From the NCBI GenBank assembly GCA_018884035.1, contig JAHLFE010000107.1, positions 1-41,517 of the forward strand: 41,517 nt of DNA, written 5' to 3'. Position numbers and translations under genes: made by a program. Position 1 is the stretch's first letter. Every line of letters starts with the position of its first letter. Positions 8,048-18,005 of this stretch are shown here, piece after piece. The notes beneath the pieces were generated by a model that ran no database searches, was not told the DNA's origin, and saw nothing but the letters and a program-made list of their open reading frames with translations. Source of the DNA: Candidatus Anaerobiospirillum pullicola (lineage in GTDB: Bacteria; Pseudomonadota; Gammaproteobacteria; Enterobacterales; Succinivibrionaceae).

Positions 8048-8082
8048 GCCAAAAACAACACAGGCCTCCGCAGAGGCCCATG
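8048..8082 (-). terminator. Intrinsic terminator of leuCD
   Basis: GGCCTC (8063-8068) and GAGGCC (8073-8078) form a perfect stem with a 4-base loop, 21 bases past the leuD stop. On the minus strand it is followed by TGTGTTGTTTTT. Confidence 0.75.
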
Positions 8083-8098
8083 TCTTGAGTACTAAGCG

Positions 8099-8707
8099 TT
8101 ACTCACGCACGAGATAAGTCTGTGCTTGATGCTCATACTGTAAGATCGCATCGTTGTGCTCTAAAGTGAGGTCGATGCTATCTAAACCATTTAACAAGCA
8201 GTGGCGGTAGAACGGATCGAGCTCAAAGCTGTAGCGCTTACCATTGCACTCCACGTACATGTCTTCGAGGCTGATCGTGATCTTAGCGCCAGGATTCTGC
8301 TCTAAGAAGGTAATGATCTCATTGACCTCAGCGGAGCTTAAACGCACGGTAAGTAAGCCATTGCCTAAGGCGTTGTGGTTAAAGATATTGGCAAAGGATG
8401 GGGCAATCACCGCACGGAAGCCAAAATCAGTTAAGGCCCATGGGGCGTGCTCACGTGAGGAGCCATTGCCGAAGTTGTCCTGTGCCACCAGAATCGACGC
8501 GCCCTTGTAGGCTGGCTTATTGAGGTTAAAGTCTGGGTTTAAGACCTTTTCCTCGTCATCTAAGTAACGCCAATCGTGGAAAGCGTGCTTACCAAAGCCC
8601 TTACGGGTGGTGGCAAGTAAGAACTGCTTTGGGATGATCTGATCGGTGTCGATATTGGCCGAGTTTAAAGGTACAGCCACACCCGTATGGACAGTAAACT
8701 TTTCCAT
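8099..8707 (-). CDS. leuD: LeuD, 3-isopropylmalate dehydratase small subunit
   Basis: LeuD partners LeuC to isomerise 2-isopropylmalate to 3-isopropylmalate in leucine synthesis. The product is 202 residues, the normal length. Family blocks: NIDTDQIIPKQFL near the start, the swivelling-domain core DNFGNGSSREHAPWAL (about 77-92), IAPSFANIFNHNALGNGLL, and the C-terminal FELDPFYRHCLLNGLDSIDLTL. The start has GAGGTAAC at 7-8 bases. leuC ends 15 bases upstream, so the two are co-transcribed. Confidence 0.97.
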   Translation of the reverse strand: MEKFTVHTGVAVPLNSANIDTDQIIPKQFLLATTRKGFGKHAFHDWRYLDDEEKVLNPDFNLNKPAYKGASILVAQDNFGNGSSREHAPWALTDFGFRAVIAPSFANIFNHNALGNGLLTVRLSSAEVNEIITFLEQNPGAKITISLEDMYVECNGKRYSFELDPFYRHCLLNGLDSIDLTLEHNDAILQYEHQAQTYLVRE

Positions 8708-8722
8708 TGCTGTGTTACCTCA

Positions 8723-10129
8723 CTACTCCTCAATGAACTCACGCACGTCGCATAAGCAGCCCTTAATGGCGCAAGCGGCCACTGAGGCTGGGCTCATTAA
8801 GTGAGTACGGGCACCCTTGCCCTGACGGCCCACAAAGTTACGATTGGAGCTTGAAGCCACACGCTGGCCAGGAGCGGCACGGTCGTCGTTCATGGCAAGG
8901 CACATCGAGCAGCCTGGTAAACGCCACTCAAACCCAGCGTCCTTGAAGATCTTGTCTAAGCCCTCACGCTCAGCCTCTTCCTTCACCCACACGGAGCCAG
9001 GCACAGCTAAAGCGCGCACGCCAGGTGCCACCTTATGACCCTTTAAGATCTGCGCAGCGGCACGGAAGTCCTCAATACGGCCATTGGTGCACGAACCAAT
9101 AAAGGCCACATCGATCTTGGTGCCGATAATTGGCTGGCCTTCCTCTAAGCCAATGTAGGCTAAGGCATCGACTAAGCTCTTACGGGCTACTGGGTCAGCG
9201 ATGGAGTCAGCTGTTGGCACCTTACCGGTCACGCCCATCTCTTGACCTGGGTTAGTACCGTAGGTCATTTGTGGCTCGATGTCCTCGGCATTGATGTCGA
9301 CCACCTTATCAAAGACGGCATCATCGTCGGACTTTAAGGTACGCCAGTAAGCCACGGCCTTGTCAAAGTCCTCCCCCTTTGGTGCCATCATGCGGCCCTT
9401 GATGTACTCAAAGGTCACCTCATCAGGAGCGATCATGCCCACTGGGGCACCAAACTCAATGGCCATATTCGATAAGGTCATACGGCCTTCCATCGATAAG
9501 CTCTCAATGGTTGGGCCGCAGAACTCGACAGCGTAGTTGGTACCACCGGCAGTGGTGAGCTTACCGATGATGTATAAGATTAAATCCTTAGCGTAGACGC
9601 CCTTGCCTAACTTGCCATGGCAGTAGATCTTCATGGTCTTTAAACGACCTTGCTTTAAGGTCTGGGTGGCCATGACGTGCTCCACCTCGGAGGTACCGAT
9701 ACCAAAGGCTAAAGCACCAAAAGCGCCGTGGGTGGCGGTGTGGCTATCGCCGCACACTAAGGTCGTGCCAGGTAAGGTAAAACCTACTTGCGGGCCGACG
9801 ATGTGCACAATACCTTGGTTAGGATCGCCTAAACCAAAGAGCTTTACACCAAACTTCTTGGTGTTGTCGATTAAGGTGCGGATCTGATCCTGCGCCATAG
9901 GGCTGCAAGCTTCAATGGTGCTCTCTTGGGTAGAGATGTCGTGATCCATGGTCGCTAAGGTTAAGTCAGGACGACGCATCTTACGGTGAGAGATCTCAAG
10001 GCCAGAGAAAGCCTGAGGAGAGGTCACCTCGTGTACCAAGTGGCGGTCGATGTAGATGGTAGGCACCTCGCCTTCAGCCTGATAGACGATGTGGCTGTCA
10101 AAAACCTTTTGGTAAAGTGTTTTACCCAT
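8723..10129 (-). CDS. leuC: LeuC, 3-isopropylmalate dehydratase large subunit
   Basis: This is the [4Fe-4S] aconitase-family subunit of isopropylmalate isomerase. The ATG at 10129 ([15 protein letters not shown]) has AGGAAG at 7 bases and gives 468 residues, matching enterobacterial LeuC. A 22-codon in-frame upstream extension (from 10195) is unlikely to be translated as part of the protein. Cluster ligands are seen in [13 protein letters not shown] and [10 protein letters not shown]. Substrate-site blocks include [27 protein letters not shown] and [19 protein letters not shown]. leuB lies 630 bases upstream behind two terminators, so leuCD probably has its own promoter. Confidence 0.97.
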   Translation of the reverse strand: MGKTLYQKVFDSHIVYQAEGEVPTIYIDRHLVHEVTSPQAFSGLEISHRKMRRPDLTLATMDHDISTQESTIEACSPMAQDQIRTLIDNTKKFGVKLFGLGDPNQGIVHIVGPQVGFTLPGTTLVCGDSHTATHGAFGALAFGIGTSEVEHVMATQTLKQGRLKTMKIYCHGKLGKGVYAKDLILYIIGKLTTAGGTNYAVEFCGPTIESLSMEGRMTLSNMAIEFGAPVGMIAPDEVTFEYIKGRMMAPKGEDFDKAVAYWRTLKSDDDAVFDKVVDINAEDIEPQMTYGTNPGQEMGVTGKVPTADSIADPVARKSLVDALAYIGLEEGQPIIGTKIDVAFIGSCTNGRIEDFRAAAQILKGHKVAPGVRALAVPGSVWVKEEAEREGLDKIFKDAGFEWRLPGCSMCLAMNDDRAAPGQRVASSSNRNFVGRQGKGARTHLMSPASVAACAIKGCLCDVREFIEE

Positions 10130-10281
10130 TTTTCTTCCTGCAATTAGGAGTGGCGCAGTGGCGGAGTAGCGAAGCAGCGCAGCCTTTGGTCGCATGCTTT
10201 ACTGTAGCCTTGCCTTGCCCTGAAGTCAGAGCAGAGTCTACTATACAAAGAGCCTCCCGCCGGTGGTGCCTCTCCTAATTT

Positions 10282-10308
10282 AAAAAAACTGTGTGCCTAT
10301 ACGCACAG
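10282..10308 (-). terminator. Terminator-like hairpin upstream of leuC
   Basis: On the minus strand CTGTG (10308-10304) pairs with CACAG (10293-10289) and is followed directly by seven T residues. It lies about 150 bases 5' of leuC. It could stop readthrough from leuB or act as a conditional terminator for leuCD. Confidence 0.5.
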
Positions 10309-10643
10309 GGGAATTAAGAGTAAGTACTGCTCTTATACGACCTGTGGTTGCTGTCACGTGGCAGCGGTACGGTAGCGCTACAAAGTAAGCGGCGCAGCGG
10401 TGCAAACGACTAAGCGCTGCAATACGCCCGCCCCTATGCCTCAAGCCTTAGCCTCTGTAGAATAACGCTCTGCTTATGGCCTGCGCAGTAATCAGGGGTG
10501 TGCTGTTAGTGGCAGTGGTGGCGTCTTAAAGCCGTGATAACAGCAAGAGGCGTCACCACTAGCGCTAGGCAGTGGCATCATCATCACCACCGCCACACCA
10601 CCACCGCCGTCGGCCTGTCCCTGCTCTTACAGCAAAGCCAAAG

Positions 10644-10670
10644 CTAAAAAGCGCTACCTCAAAGGTAGCC
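10644..10670 (-). terminator. Intrinsic terminator after leuB
   Basis: On the minus strand GCTACC (10669-10664), loop TTTGA and GGTAGC (10658-10653) are followed by GCTTTTTAG. It lies about 90 bases past the leuB stop and separates leuB from leuCD. Confidence 0.65.
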
Positions 10671-10759
10671 ACGCTTGAGCTTGGGGTAGGGCGGCGTTAC
10701 CGTGCTCTTAGCGCCACGGCTTTGCTAAGGCCGCCTCTTTTACAAAGAGACGGTATCTC

Positions 10760-12175
<1,416 letters not shown>

Positions 12176-13762
12176 TTATTCAGCCTTTGGCTGCTCTAAG
12201 ATGTGCTCACCGGCCTCTTTCTTGTTCTCCACGATCTGCGCGCGGTAGATGCTATTGCAGGCGTGTACTAAAGCTAAAGCCGAAGACTCAATGACGTCAG
12301 TGGATAAGCCCTTACCGTGGTACTTACGGTCGTGGTAGAGCACATCGACGTCCACCTGACCTTGGGCATTCATACCCTCGGTGGTAGCGCTTAACTCGTA
12401 AGCGACTAACTTGCAGTCAATCTTGGTTAAGCGCGTAATGCAGTTAAACACGGCGTCGACAGGGCCGTCACCGGTACCAGACTCAGTGATGACCTGATCA
12501 CCGATCTTCATACGCACCGAAGCGGTTGGAATCACGCCCTTACCACCGCAGATGACGTTTAAGTTATCCAGCTCGAACTGGGTCTTCTCTTCCATGTCGT
12601 GGGTGAAGAAGAGTAAGGCCTCTAAGTCGTAATCGAAGACTTGGCCCTTACGGTCAGCCAGCTCTAAGAAGCGCTGATAAACGGCATCCAAATCAAAGGT
12701 GTCGTCGCTGTAACCTAAAGCATTGAGGCGCGACTTAATCATGTGACGGCCAGAGCGGGCGGTCATGTGGAGGTTGTTGTCCTTAAAGCCGACGCTCTCT
12801 GGCGTCACGATCTCGTAGGTGTTGCGGTTCTTTAAGACGCCATCTTGGTGAATACCAGAGCTGTGGGCAAAGGCATTAGAGCCGACAATAGCCTTGTGTG
12901 GAGGCACCTTTTCATTGCAGACGCGAGCCACCATTTGCGAGGCACGGGCAATGTTGGTTGGTACGATGTTGGTGTAGAGGCCGCCAAAGAAATCCTTACG
13001 CACGTGTAAGGCCATGGCCACTTCCTCAAGCGAGCAGTTACCGGCACGCTCACCTAAGCCGTTCATGCAGACCTCAACCTGACGTGCACCGTTTTGCACC
13101 GCCACTAAGCTGTTACCGGTAGCCATGCCTAAGTCATTGTGGCAATGCACCGAAATCACAGCCTGATCGATATTTGGCACACGCTCAAATAAGGTGTGAA
13201 TAATGCCGCCAAACTCAGAGGGAATGGTGTAACCGACGGTATCAGGGATGTTAACGGTGGTGGCACCAGCATCAATGACCTTTTCGACCATCTTGCAGAG
13301 GTGATCAATTGGCGTGCGGCCAGCGTCTTCGCAGGAGAATTCCACATCATCAGTGTAATTGCGAGCACGCTTGACGGACTTTACCGCCATTTCCACGATG
13401 TCATCAAAGCTCTTACGGAGCTTGTCTTGGACGTGGATATCAGAGGTAGCGATGAAGGTGTGAATACGGTAGTGAGCGCAGTTTTGTAAGGCCTCCTTGA
13501 CGGCATCAATGTCCTTATCAACGCAGCGGGACAAACCGCAAGGGATAGTGCGCGTTAAGTTTTCACCGATTAAGCGCACGGCATTGAAGTCACCTGGAGA
13601 GGAAATAGGGAAGCCAGCCTCGAGGACGTCTACGCCTAACTGCTCAAGCATGAGGGCCAGCTGTAACTTTTGCCGCTCATTGAGCGATTGCTGTAAAGCC
13701 TGCTCGCCATCACGCAAGGTGGTGTCGAAGATGATGACACGATTCTTATCGAGGTTTGCCAT
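12176..13762 (-). CDS. leuA: LeuA, 2-isopropylmalate synthase
   Basis: LeuA is the committed leucine step, condensing acetyl-CoA with 2-oxoisovalerate. The product is 528 residues, within the family range. Seen: [16 protein letters not shown] at the TIM-barrel start (metal Asp), [20 protein letters not shown] (metal His pair), [30 protein letters not shown], and the C-terminal regulatory domain ([29 protein letters not shown]), which binds leucine for feedback inhibition in the family. The start has AGAGGAAAGGA upstream. It is the first gene of the cluster, about 300 bases behind a leucine attenuator. Confidence 0.97.
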   Translation of the reverse strand: MANLDKNRVIIFDTTLRDGEQALQQSLNERQKLQLALMLEQLGVDVLEAGFPISSPGDFNAVRLIGENLTRTIPCGLSRCVDKDIDAVKEALQNCAHYRIHTFIATSDIHVQDKLRKSFDDIVEMAVKSVKRARNYTDDVEFSCEDAGRTPIDHLCKMVEKVIDAGATTVNIPDTVGYTIPSEFGGIIHTLFERVPNIDQAVISVHCHNDLGMATGNSLVAVQNGARQVEVCMNGLGERAGNCSLEEVAMALHVRKDFFGGLYTNIVPTNIARASQMVARVCNEKVPPHKAIVGSNAFAHSSGIHQDGVLKNRNTYEIVTPESVGFKDNNLHMTARSGRHMIKSRLNALGYSDDTFDLDAVYQRFLELADRKGQVFDYDLEALLFFTHDMEEKTQFELDNLNVICGGKGVIPTASVRMKIGDQVITESGTGDGPVDAVFNCITRLTKIDCKLVAYELSATTEGMNAQGQVDVDVLYHDRKYHGKGLSTDVIESSALALVHACNSIYRAQIVENKKEAGEHILEQPKAE

Positions 13763-14060
13763 GATTCCTTTCCTCTGTTACCCCACTGCATTAGTACCAC
13801 GCCGCACCTGATCATAGACCAGAGCAAAACGCTTGCAGCTAAGAGCTTGCAGCAGCGCTTTACGATGTGGCGGTGGTAGTGGTGGCACTAACGTCAACAC
13901 CAGCGGGGCAGCACAAACAAAATTAGAGCCGTGGCTACAAGGGCCGTGCGGGTTAACGCCGGTAAGCGCGCTGCCGCCATTACTTGTAGTTAGGCTGCTT
14001 GACCTCAGTAAGGGTAGACAAGACAGCGCTCTAGCAAGGAAGCACTCTTGTCTTACCGCC
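13763..14060. other. leuA leader, distal part
   Basis: About 300 bases between the attenuator T-tract and leuA, long for an attenuated operon. No gene is visible. It includes a G/T-rich stretch on the plus strand (GGCGGTGGTAGTGGTGGC, 13871-13888) of a type that recurs in other gaps of this window. Confidence 0.4.
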
Positions 14061-14100
14061 AAATAAAAAGGGGCTCTAGTTTTCAAGCTAGGGCCCCCTT
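14061..14100 (-). terminator. leu attenuator terminator (3:4 hairpin)
   Basis: On the minus strand the arm GGGGGCCCTAG (near 14098-14088) pairs with CTAGAGCCCC (14079-14070), with one mismatch and a bulge. CTTTTTATTT follows. Its 5' arm contains CCCTAGC (14093-14087), which can pair instead with GCTAGGG at 14160-14154 (antiterminator). Confidence 0.85.
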
Positions 14101-14117
14101 GGTGAAACTCTATGGGT

Positions 14118-14136
14118 GCGCGCTGACAGAGCGCGC
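14118..14136 (-). promoter_or_regulatory. Extra GC hairpin inside the leu attenuator
   Basis: GCGCGCT (14118-14124) and AGCGCGC (14130-14136) form a perfect 7-bp GC stem with a 5-base loop. It lies between attenuator segments 2 and 3 and would bring them close together. Such an added stem is not part of the textbook enterobacterial leu leader. Confidence 0.55.
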
Positions 14137-14153
14137 TAGAAAAGCACACTGAT

Positions 14154-14193
14154 CCCTAGCAACTTCAGCTCGACAGTCGCAGAAGAACTAGGG
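14154..14193 (-). promoter_or_regulatory. leu attenuator pause hairpin (1:2)
   Basis: On the minus strand CCCTAG (14193-14188, overlapping the CTA Leu codon of the leader peptide) pairs with CTAGGG (14159-14154). Segment 2, GCTAGGG (14160-14154), is exactly complementary to segment 3, CCCTAGC (14093-14087). The two folds are therefore mutually exclusive, as attenuation requires. Confidence 0.8.
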
Positions 14194-14206
14194 ACAGGAT
14201 GGACAT
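14165..14206 (-). CDS. leuL: leu operon leader peptide
   Basis: The ATG at 14206 with AAGGA 8 bases upstream (14219-14215) encodes MSILSLVLLRLSS, then TGA at 14165-14167. Five of 13 residues are leucine (codons CTG, CTA, CTT, CTG, CTG), with Ile and Val between. An in-frame ATG at 14227 would give a 20-residue form. When charged tRNA-Leu is scarce, a ribosome stalled on these codons covers segment 1. Segments 2 and 3 then pair, and the terminator before leuA does not form. Confidence 0.85.
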   Translation of the reverse strand: MSILSLVLLRLSS

Positions 14207-14544
14207 AGGACTTTTCCTTCTAGCCATAGAGGCAATGACAAAAGTGATGCGCAGAGCGCGAATTCGGCGCCACCTAAGACAAGAGACAAGCTTCAACACG
14301 CTTGCTTCTTAGTGACTGGCTATCAGCTTACTAGCATCCAAAGGAAGAAACAACCTGTTTGCGAAAAAAATCTAAAAAGAGGGATTTTGCACCACCGAAA
14401 GGCAAATATGAGCGGATTTGCTCTGTTTTAGCGCGACAAAAAGTGCAGAACAGAGCAAAAAGGCGAGAGATGTGGGTAAGCAGAGGACAGAACTGCACCA
14501 CCAGCGCGCACGCGGCGGTGCAGATGAGTGACAGCTGGACTTAA

Positions 14545-14732
14545 TCTCAAGGTACCACCCTGCTTGTAGGCATTTATCTCGAGGGCGTTTTCCCCCATGT
14601 ATGTGCAAAGCTACTTGCCATTAATCTACCTTAGAGATAAGTCGCGGTAGCGACGCTTGATGATCTCTATCAGGTTTCTGCATCAAGGATGCTTAACCCC
14701 ACCTCAAAGGCCGATTCTAGGCCAATACATAG
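14545..14732 (+). repeat. Degenerate dispersed repeat, copy A
   Basis: The 3' part matches 33241-33372: 35 of 40 bases agree in 14611-14650 versus 33241-33280, and TTTCTGCATCAAGG (14675-14688) recurs exactly at 33314-33327. The 5' part (14545-14580) matches 17133-17169. One shared frame reads SYLPLIYLRDKSR-stop here and GYLPLTYRKDTSR-stop in copy B. This suggests relics of one coding or mobile element. Confidence 0.55.
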
Positions 14733-15120
14733 GGGAAAATACTCTGCAGGAGCAAGGGGGAAAACGCTCTCTTTATCTCCTGTGGAATTTGCTGTTTGCG
14801 CTACTCGCCACAGTAGCAAAAGGCTGCACTGTGTCTTCGCTCCTTTATACACGGTTACATGAGGCCCACTTTGCAGAAAACAGCGGTCTTGATGATCATT
14901 GGTGGAGCCATTGTTTATAATGGGTCTGCTTCTATTTTGTTACTAAGTCGCTTGGTGCACGGGCAATGACTGCAGAGCAAAGGCTTACGCTAGGTCTAAT
15001 GGTAGGCCTTGAGCTGGAAAAGTTGCTCCGCGCACAAGCGGCTTTTTGTTTAATGGGAACGTGCAGACAAAGCGCTCAGACAGGATGAGACTGAGGCTAC
15101 AAAGGCAGGTACGAGGACGG

Positions 15121-15153
15121 GAAGAAGAAGAAGAAGAAGAAGAAGAAGAAGAA
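15121..15153 (+). repeat. (GAA)11 microsatellite
   Basis: Eleven perfect GAA units, followed by GCAGAAGCAACA. A minus-strand open frame crosses it (15050-15304) and would be mostly polyleucine. Although AGAGG precedes its ATG, nothing else supports a gene. The tract lies downstream of the oxidoreductase gene. Confidence 0.9.
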
Positions 15154-15391
15154 GCAGAAGCAACAAGGAGGGCATCTCTGCGGTAAGGTGCACTACTCTG
15201 AGATGCGGCAGCATGCTTTGAATCGTTGAAGAGCGCTCTGAGCTGATAAGAGATGAGAGATAGGAGCTTAGGAGCTTACGCTGACGGCCGCAGCTTGCAG
15301 ACATTACACGCCTCTAGGCGGCCGTCTCTGAAGTATTTGCGTTAGAGGTAATGATCGCTATAGGAATCACCACAGCAATCACTACAAAGCC

Positions 15392-16648
15392 TTACGAAGC
15401 CGAGCTTGGGGTATCAGTGGCAGCGGCAGCTTGAGCTTCGTCCTTAGGTGCAGCTGAAGCAGCAGCCGGAGCCGCCTTTGGCTGTGGCTGGTTCTCCTTA
15501 GCCAGCTCCGCCATCGAGTGGTCAATGATTTCCTTGACCGTGACAGGGCGTCCTAACTGCTGGCTTAAGTAGATACCTTGGAAAATACGCATGCAGCCTT
15601 GTGCCGAGGCAATGTTGTTACGCAGGTGTACCTTGATGCCATCACGCCTGGATTGCACGGCATGCACCATCTCTTGAACCTGCTGCGCAAAGAAGTAATA
15701 TGGGCACTCCTTTTCCGTGATACCCGCGTAATCATCCTGCCGGTACTGCTTGAGCGTATCCTCGTCTTCTAAGGTAAAGACGTCATTGTAAGCATGGAAC
15801 GACGATGGCTTGATACCAGCCTCGATTTCCACGCCACCATGAGTCTTAATACCCACAGTGTTGCCATTGGAGCCCACAATGTGCACGTAAGCGTCCTGAG
15901 CTGGGTTGACGCTGTTGGAGACGATAATAGTAGCCGTAGCGCCTGACTTAAAAGTCACTATCGCTTGTGCGGTGTCATCCACCTCAATGTATGGGTGGTT
16001 GATATTGCGCCAAATGCCGTACACGCTCTCCACCTCACCTAAGAAGTAGCAAAGCAGATCGAGCTCATGGACGGACTGATTGACAAGCACCCCGCCGCCC
16101 TCATAAGCCCATGTGCCACGCCATGTATTGGAGCGGTAGTAGGCCTCATCACGCCACGCTAAGACGTTGACCACACCAAAGGCAGGGGTACCTAATTTGC
16201 CATCATCAATGGCTTGCTTGATACGCTCTGTTGGCTTAAAGAAACGGCTTTGCGAAATTACCGAGACAATAGCCCCTGAGCGCTCGGAAGCCTCTTGAAG
16301 GAACTGGGCCTTAGCAAGGCTGATATCAAGCGGCTTTTCAATGATGCAGTGGATACCACGCATCACAGCTTGGCAAGCCACATCGACGTGCGTTAAGTGT
16401 GGGGTCGTCACATAGAGCACATCTGGCTTTACCTGATCGAGCATTTCCGCCACAGACGAAAAGACAGTTTCCTCTAAAGCGGCAGGCGCAACGCCCTCAC
16501 GACCGCTGTAGCTGCTCAAAAAGAGCATTGCCTTTTCGATGTTGTGATTGCAGACGGCAACCAACTCCTGTCCACAAGCCAAGATTGCCTCGACATGCTG
16601 GTGTGCGATGTTGCCGGTGCCCACCAAAGCAAAGCGTAATTTAGCCAT
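15392..16648 (-). CDS. Gfo/Idh/MocA-family NAD(P)-dependent oxidoreductase
   Basis: A cytoplasmic dehydrogenase of the glucose-fructose oxidoreductase/inositol dehydrogenase family, acting on a sugar or sugar derivative; the substrate cannot be told. Seen: Rossmann fold FALVGTGNIAHQHVEAI (residues 5-21), the TTPHLTH loop, IIEKPLDIS with the family EKP lysine, and the catalytic-region GGGVLVNQSVHELDLLCYFLGE (H and D positions conserved). The core ends near residue 380. The last 35 residues are an Ala/Pro/Lys/Ser-rich tail, unusual for the family and reminiscent of the UvrC insertions. The start has GGTGA at 5 bases. It appears to be a single gene. Confidence 0.9.
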   Translation of the reverse strand: MAKLRFALVGTGNIAHQHVEAILACGQELVAVCNHNIEKAMLFLSSYSGREGVAPAALEETVFSSVAEMLDQVKPDVLYVTTPHLTHVDVACQAVMRGIHCIIEKPLDISLAKAQFLQEASERSGAIVSVISQSRFFKPTERIKQAIDDGKLGTPAFGVVNVLAWRDEAYYRSNTWRGTWAYEGGGVLVNQSVHELDLLCYFLGEVESVYGIWRNINHPYIEVDDTAQAIVTFKSGATATIIVSNSVNPAQDAYVHIVGSNGNTVGIKTHGGVEIEAGIKPSSFHAYNDVFTLEDEDTLKQYRQDDYAGITEKECPYYFFAQQVQEMVHAVQSRRDGIKVHLRNNIASAQGCMRIFQGIYLSQQLGRPVTVKEIIDHSMAELAKENQPQPKAAPAAASAAPKDEAQAAAATDTPSSAS

Positions 16649-17428
16649 ATTGTCACCCGATTGTTATCTACAGGCTGACACGCGGGGCTGTGTGCGTCGT
16701 GCCGTGCAGGGAAGAAAAGCATCACTCCCACCAAAGAAAGCGCAAGCGCAGTGCTCAGCATGGAACTGCCTAAAGATAGCGACGCCACATGCACATCTAT
16801 CTGGGTTTGTACTCAGGGGTTGGTGACAACCTCAACGCCGCAGCGCCTGTACCAGCAAGCACCTCAAGATGCGATAAGGACATTGGTCTTTATACACATT
16901 AGGATATGGTTGCTGCTTTAGCCACCAACGCTAAGGAGCGTCCACACAGTTACACCCACGTGTTTTTCTAGCGGCATTATACTCACCGCGCCCTTGCAGC
17001 GCCCGCACCACAGCCTTTAGGGCGAGAAAAATGTGATCTTCTCCCCTCATTACACCTTAGGTAGCCGCAAAAGCGCCTGTTGGCGCCTTAGCAGCGCCCT
17101 ATCTCGCGCGTAGCGCCACAACCAACACCTACTCTCAGGGTAAAACACCTGCTTGTAGGCAGTTACCTCATGTGGCATTGGCTTTGTGGGCTACTCTCCT
17201 TAACCCCAGAATCCTTGGGCATGCGCTCGTGTACACAGCGCATGGTAGTGGTAGTATTAAGGCTGACAACATGCCCGCAATGAGGCAATTGGTTGGCGCA
17301 TACTCCCGACCACTACTACCACCACTACCACTCGCACCCCACCTGCTGTATGCAGACTTTATCTTTAGGGCTGTATGCCAGCACCACCCCCAGCCATACT
17401 GACTAAACGTTGCAAGGAAAAGCTACAC
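16649..17428. other. Divergent intergenic stretch
   Basis: No gene is seen. It should hold the promoters for the oxidoreductase (-) and the coiled-coil genes (+). It includes a short hairpin GGCGC/GCGCC (17082-17098), a repeat match to copy A (17133-17169) and two oppositely oriented tracts, GGTAGTGGTAGT (about 17244) and ACTACTACCACCACTACCAC (about 17312). Confidence 0.4.
17133..17169 (+). repeat. Dispersed repeat, copy C (partial)
   Basis: It matches 14545-14580. Shared are TCTCA(A/G)GGTA and then CCTGCTTGTAGGCA followed by TTA and CTC; 20 of 22 bases agree in the second block. The following TGTGGGCTACTCTCC weakly resembles the next part of copy A. Confidence 0.5.
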
Positions 17429-17869
17429 ATGAAATCCCTTAGCACTCGCTACAAATGGCTTTTAACAATTAGTATCAGCATGAGCTGTGGCATTTTATCT
17501 TTGAGCGGTGCACAGAAGCTGGCAGCCATGGTACGCGGCGATATTGCTCCCAGTTCTGTGGTGGAGGTGACGCAACTTAAGCAGGACAATGTTCATCTGC
17601 TCAAGCAGTTAGCTGACTACAAGACGGCGCTGGGCACCATGCAAAACCAGCTGACGAAGAACCAGACTTTGCTCAAGCACATGCTGGAGCAAAAGCAGGC
17701 CCTACTGCAAGCCAATAAGCAGGGCTCTCTGGACAGTGCGTCAGAGCAAAAGCTCAAAGAGTACGAGCAATACATTGCTAAGCTGGAGAGCGAGATTGAG
17801 ACAATTCGCCAATCGTATCTTGACAATGCGAAGTACCACAATGTACTCAACATTGATGTAACGGAGTAA
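17429..17869 (+). CDS. Exported coiled-coil protein, short tandem paralogue
   Basis: No known family. The ATG at 17429 follows AAGGA at about 10 bases and gives 146 residues. The N-terminal signal segment (WLLTISISMSCGILSLSG) is followed by AQKLAAMVRGD and then a long coiled coil (QLKQDNVHLLKQLADYKTAL, EQKQALLQANKQGSLDS, LKEYEQYIAKLESEIETIR), ending NVLNIDVTE. Each part has a counterpart in the 455-residue protein encoded just downstream. About 290 middle residues present there are missing here. It looks like an internally deleted duplicate, but the frame is intact and it has its own ribosome site. Confidence 0.65.
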   Translation: MKSLSTRYKWLLTISISMSCGILSLSGAQKLAAMVRGDIAPSSVVEVTQLKQDNVHLLKQLADYKTALGTMQNQLTKNQTLLKHMLEQKQALLQANKQGSLDSASEQKLKEYEQYIAKLESEIETIRQSYLDNAKYHNVLNIDVTE

Positions 17870-18005
17870 TGTCTGGCCAGCTTTTACGCCTCCCATACCC
17901 TCCCTGCTACCTGCCTCCTGCACCTCAGGTACCTTGCCACCTAGCCTGCTGCAAGAGCCCTATTCCGATCCCTGCCTTAGCGCTTCACATTTGCAATAGG
18001 AGAAA

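Larger units (their letters stand above)
10130..10759. other. Unusually long leuB-leuC gap with several RNA hairpins
   Basis: No gene is visible. On the minus strand, in order, it holds a terminator after leuB (10644-10670), a large imperfect hairpin (arms AGTGGTG near 10553 and CACCACT near 10514, with an inner GCTGT/ACGGC stem), a TAAGAG/CTCTTA hairpin (10335-10315) and a T7 terminator-like hairpin (10308-10282). I see no Leu-rich leader peptide here. A promoter for leuCD is required in or after this region, but I could not assign one. Confidence 0.5.
14228..15391. other. Gene-free stretch with repeats
   Basis: About 1.16 kb without a supportable gene. It holds the presumed leu promoter (not assigned), a hairpin CTGCACC/GGTGCAG (14493-14523), copy A of a degenerate dispersed repeat (14545-14732) and a (GAA)11 microsatellite. 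Short open frames across it lack family features. Confidence 0.5.

Noticed and set aside
10130-10195. 22-codon N-terminal extension of leuC as a second Leu leader peptide
   Set aside because: It is in frame with leuC, has few Leu codons, and lies downstream of the nearby terminator, so it cannot control it by attenuation.
13778-14149. Minus-strand 123-codon ORF upstream of leuA
   Set aside because: It runs through the attenuator terminator and leader, and has no family features.
15050-15304. Minus-strand 84-codon ORF with AGAGG before its ATG
   Set aside because: Most of its length is polyleucine encoded by the (GAA)11 tract, and nothing else resembles a protein family.
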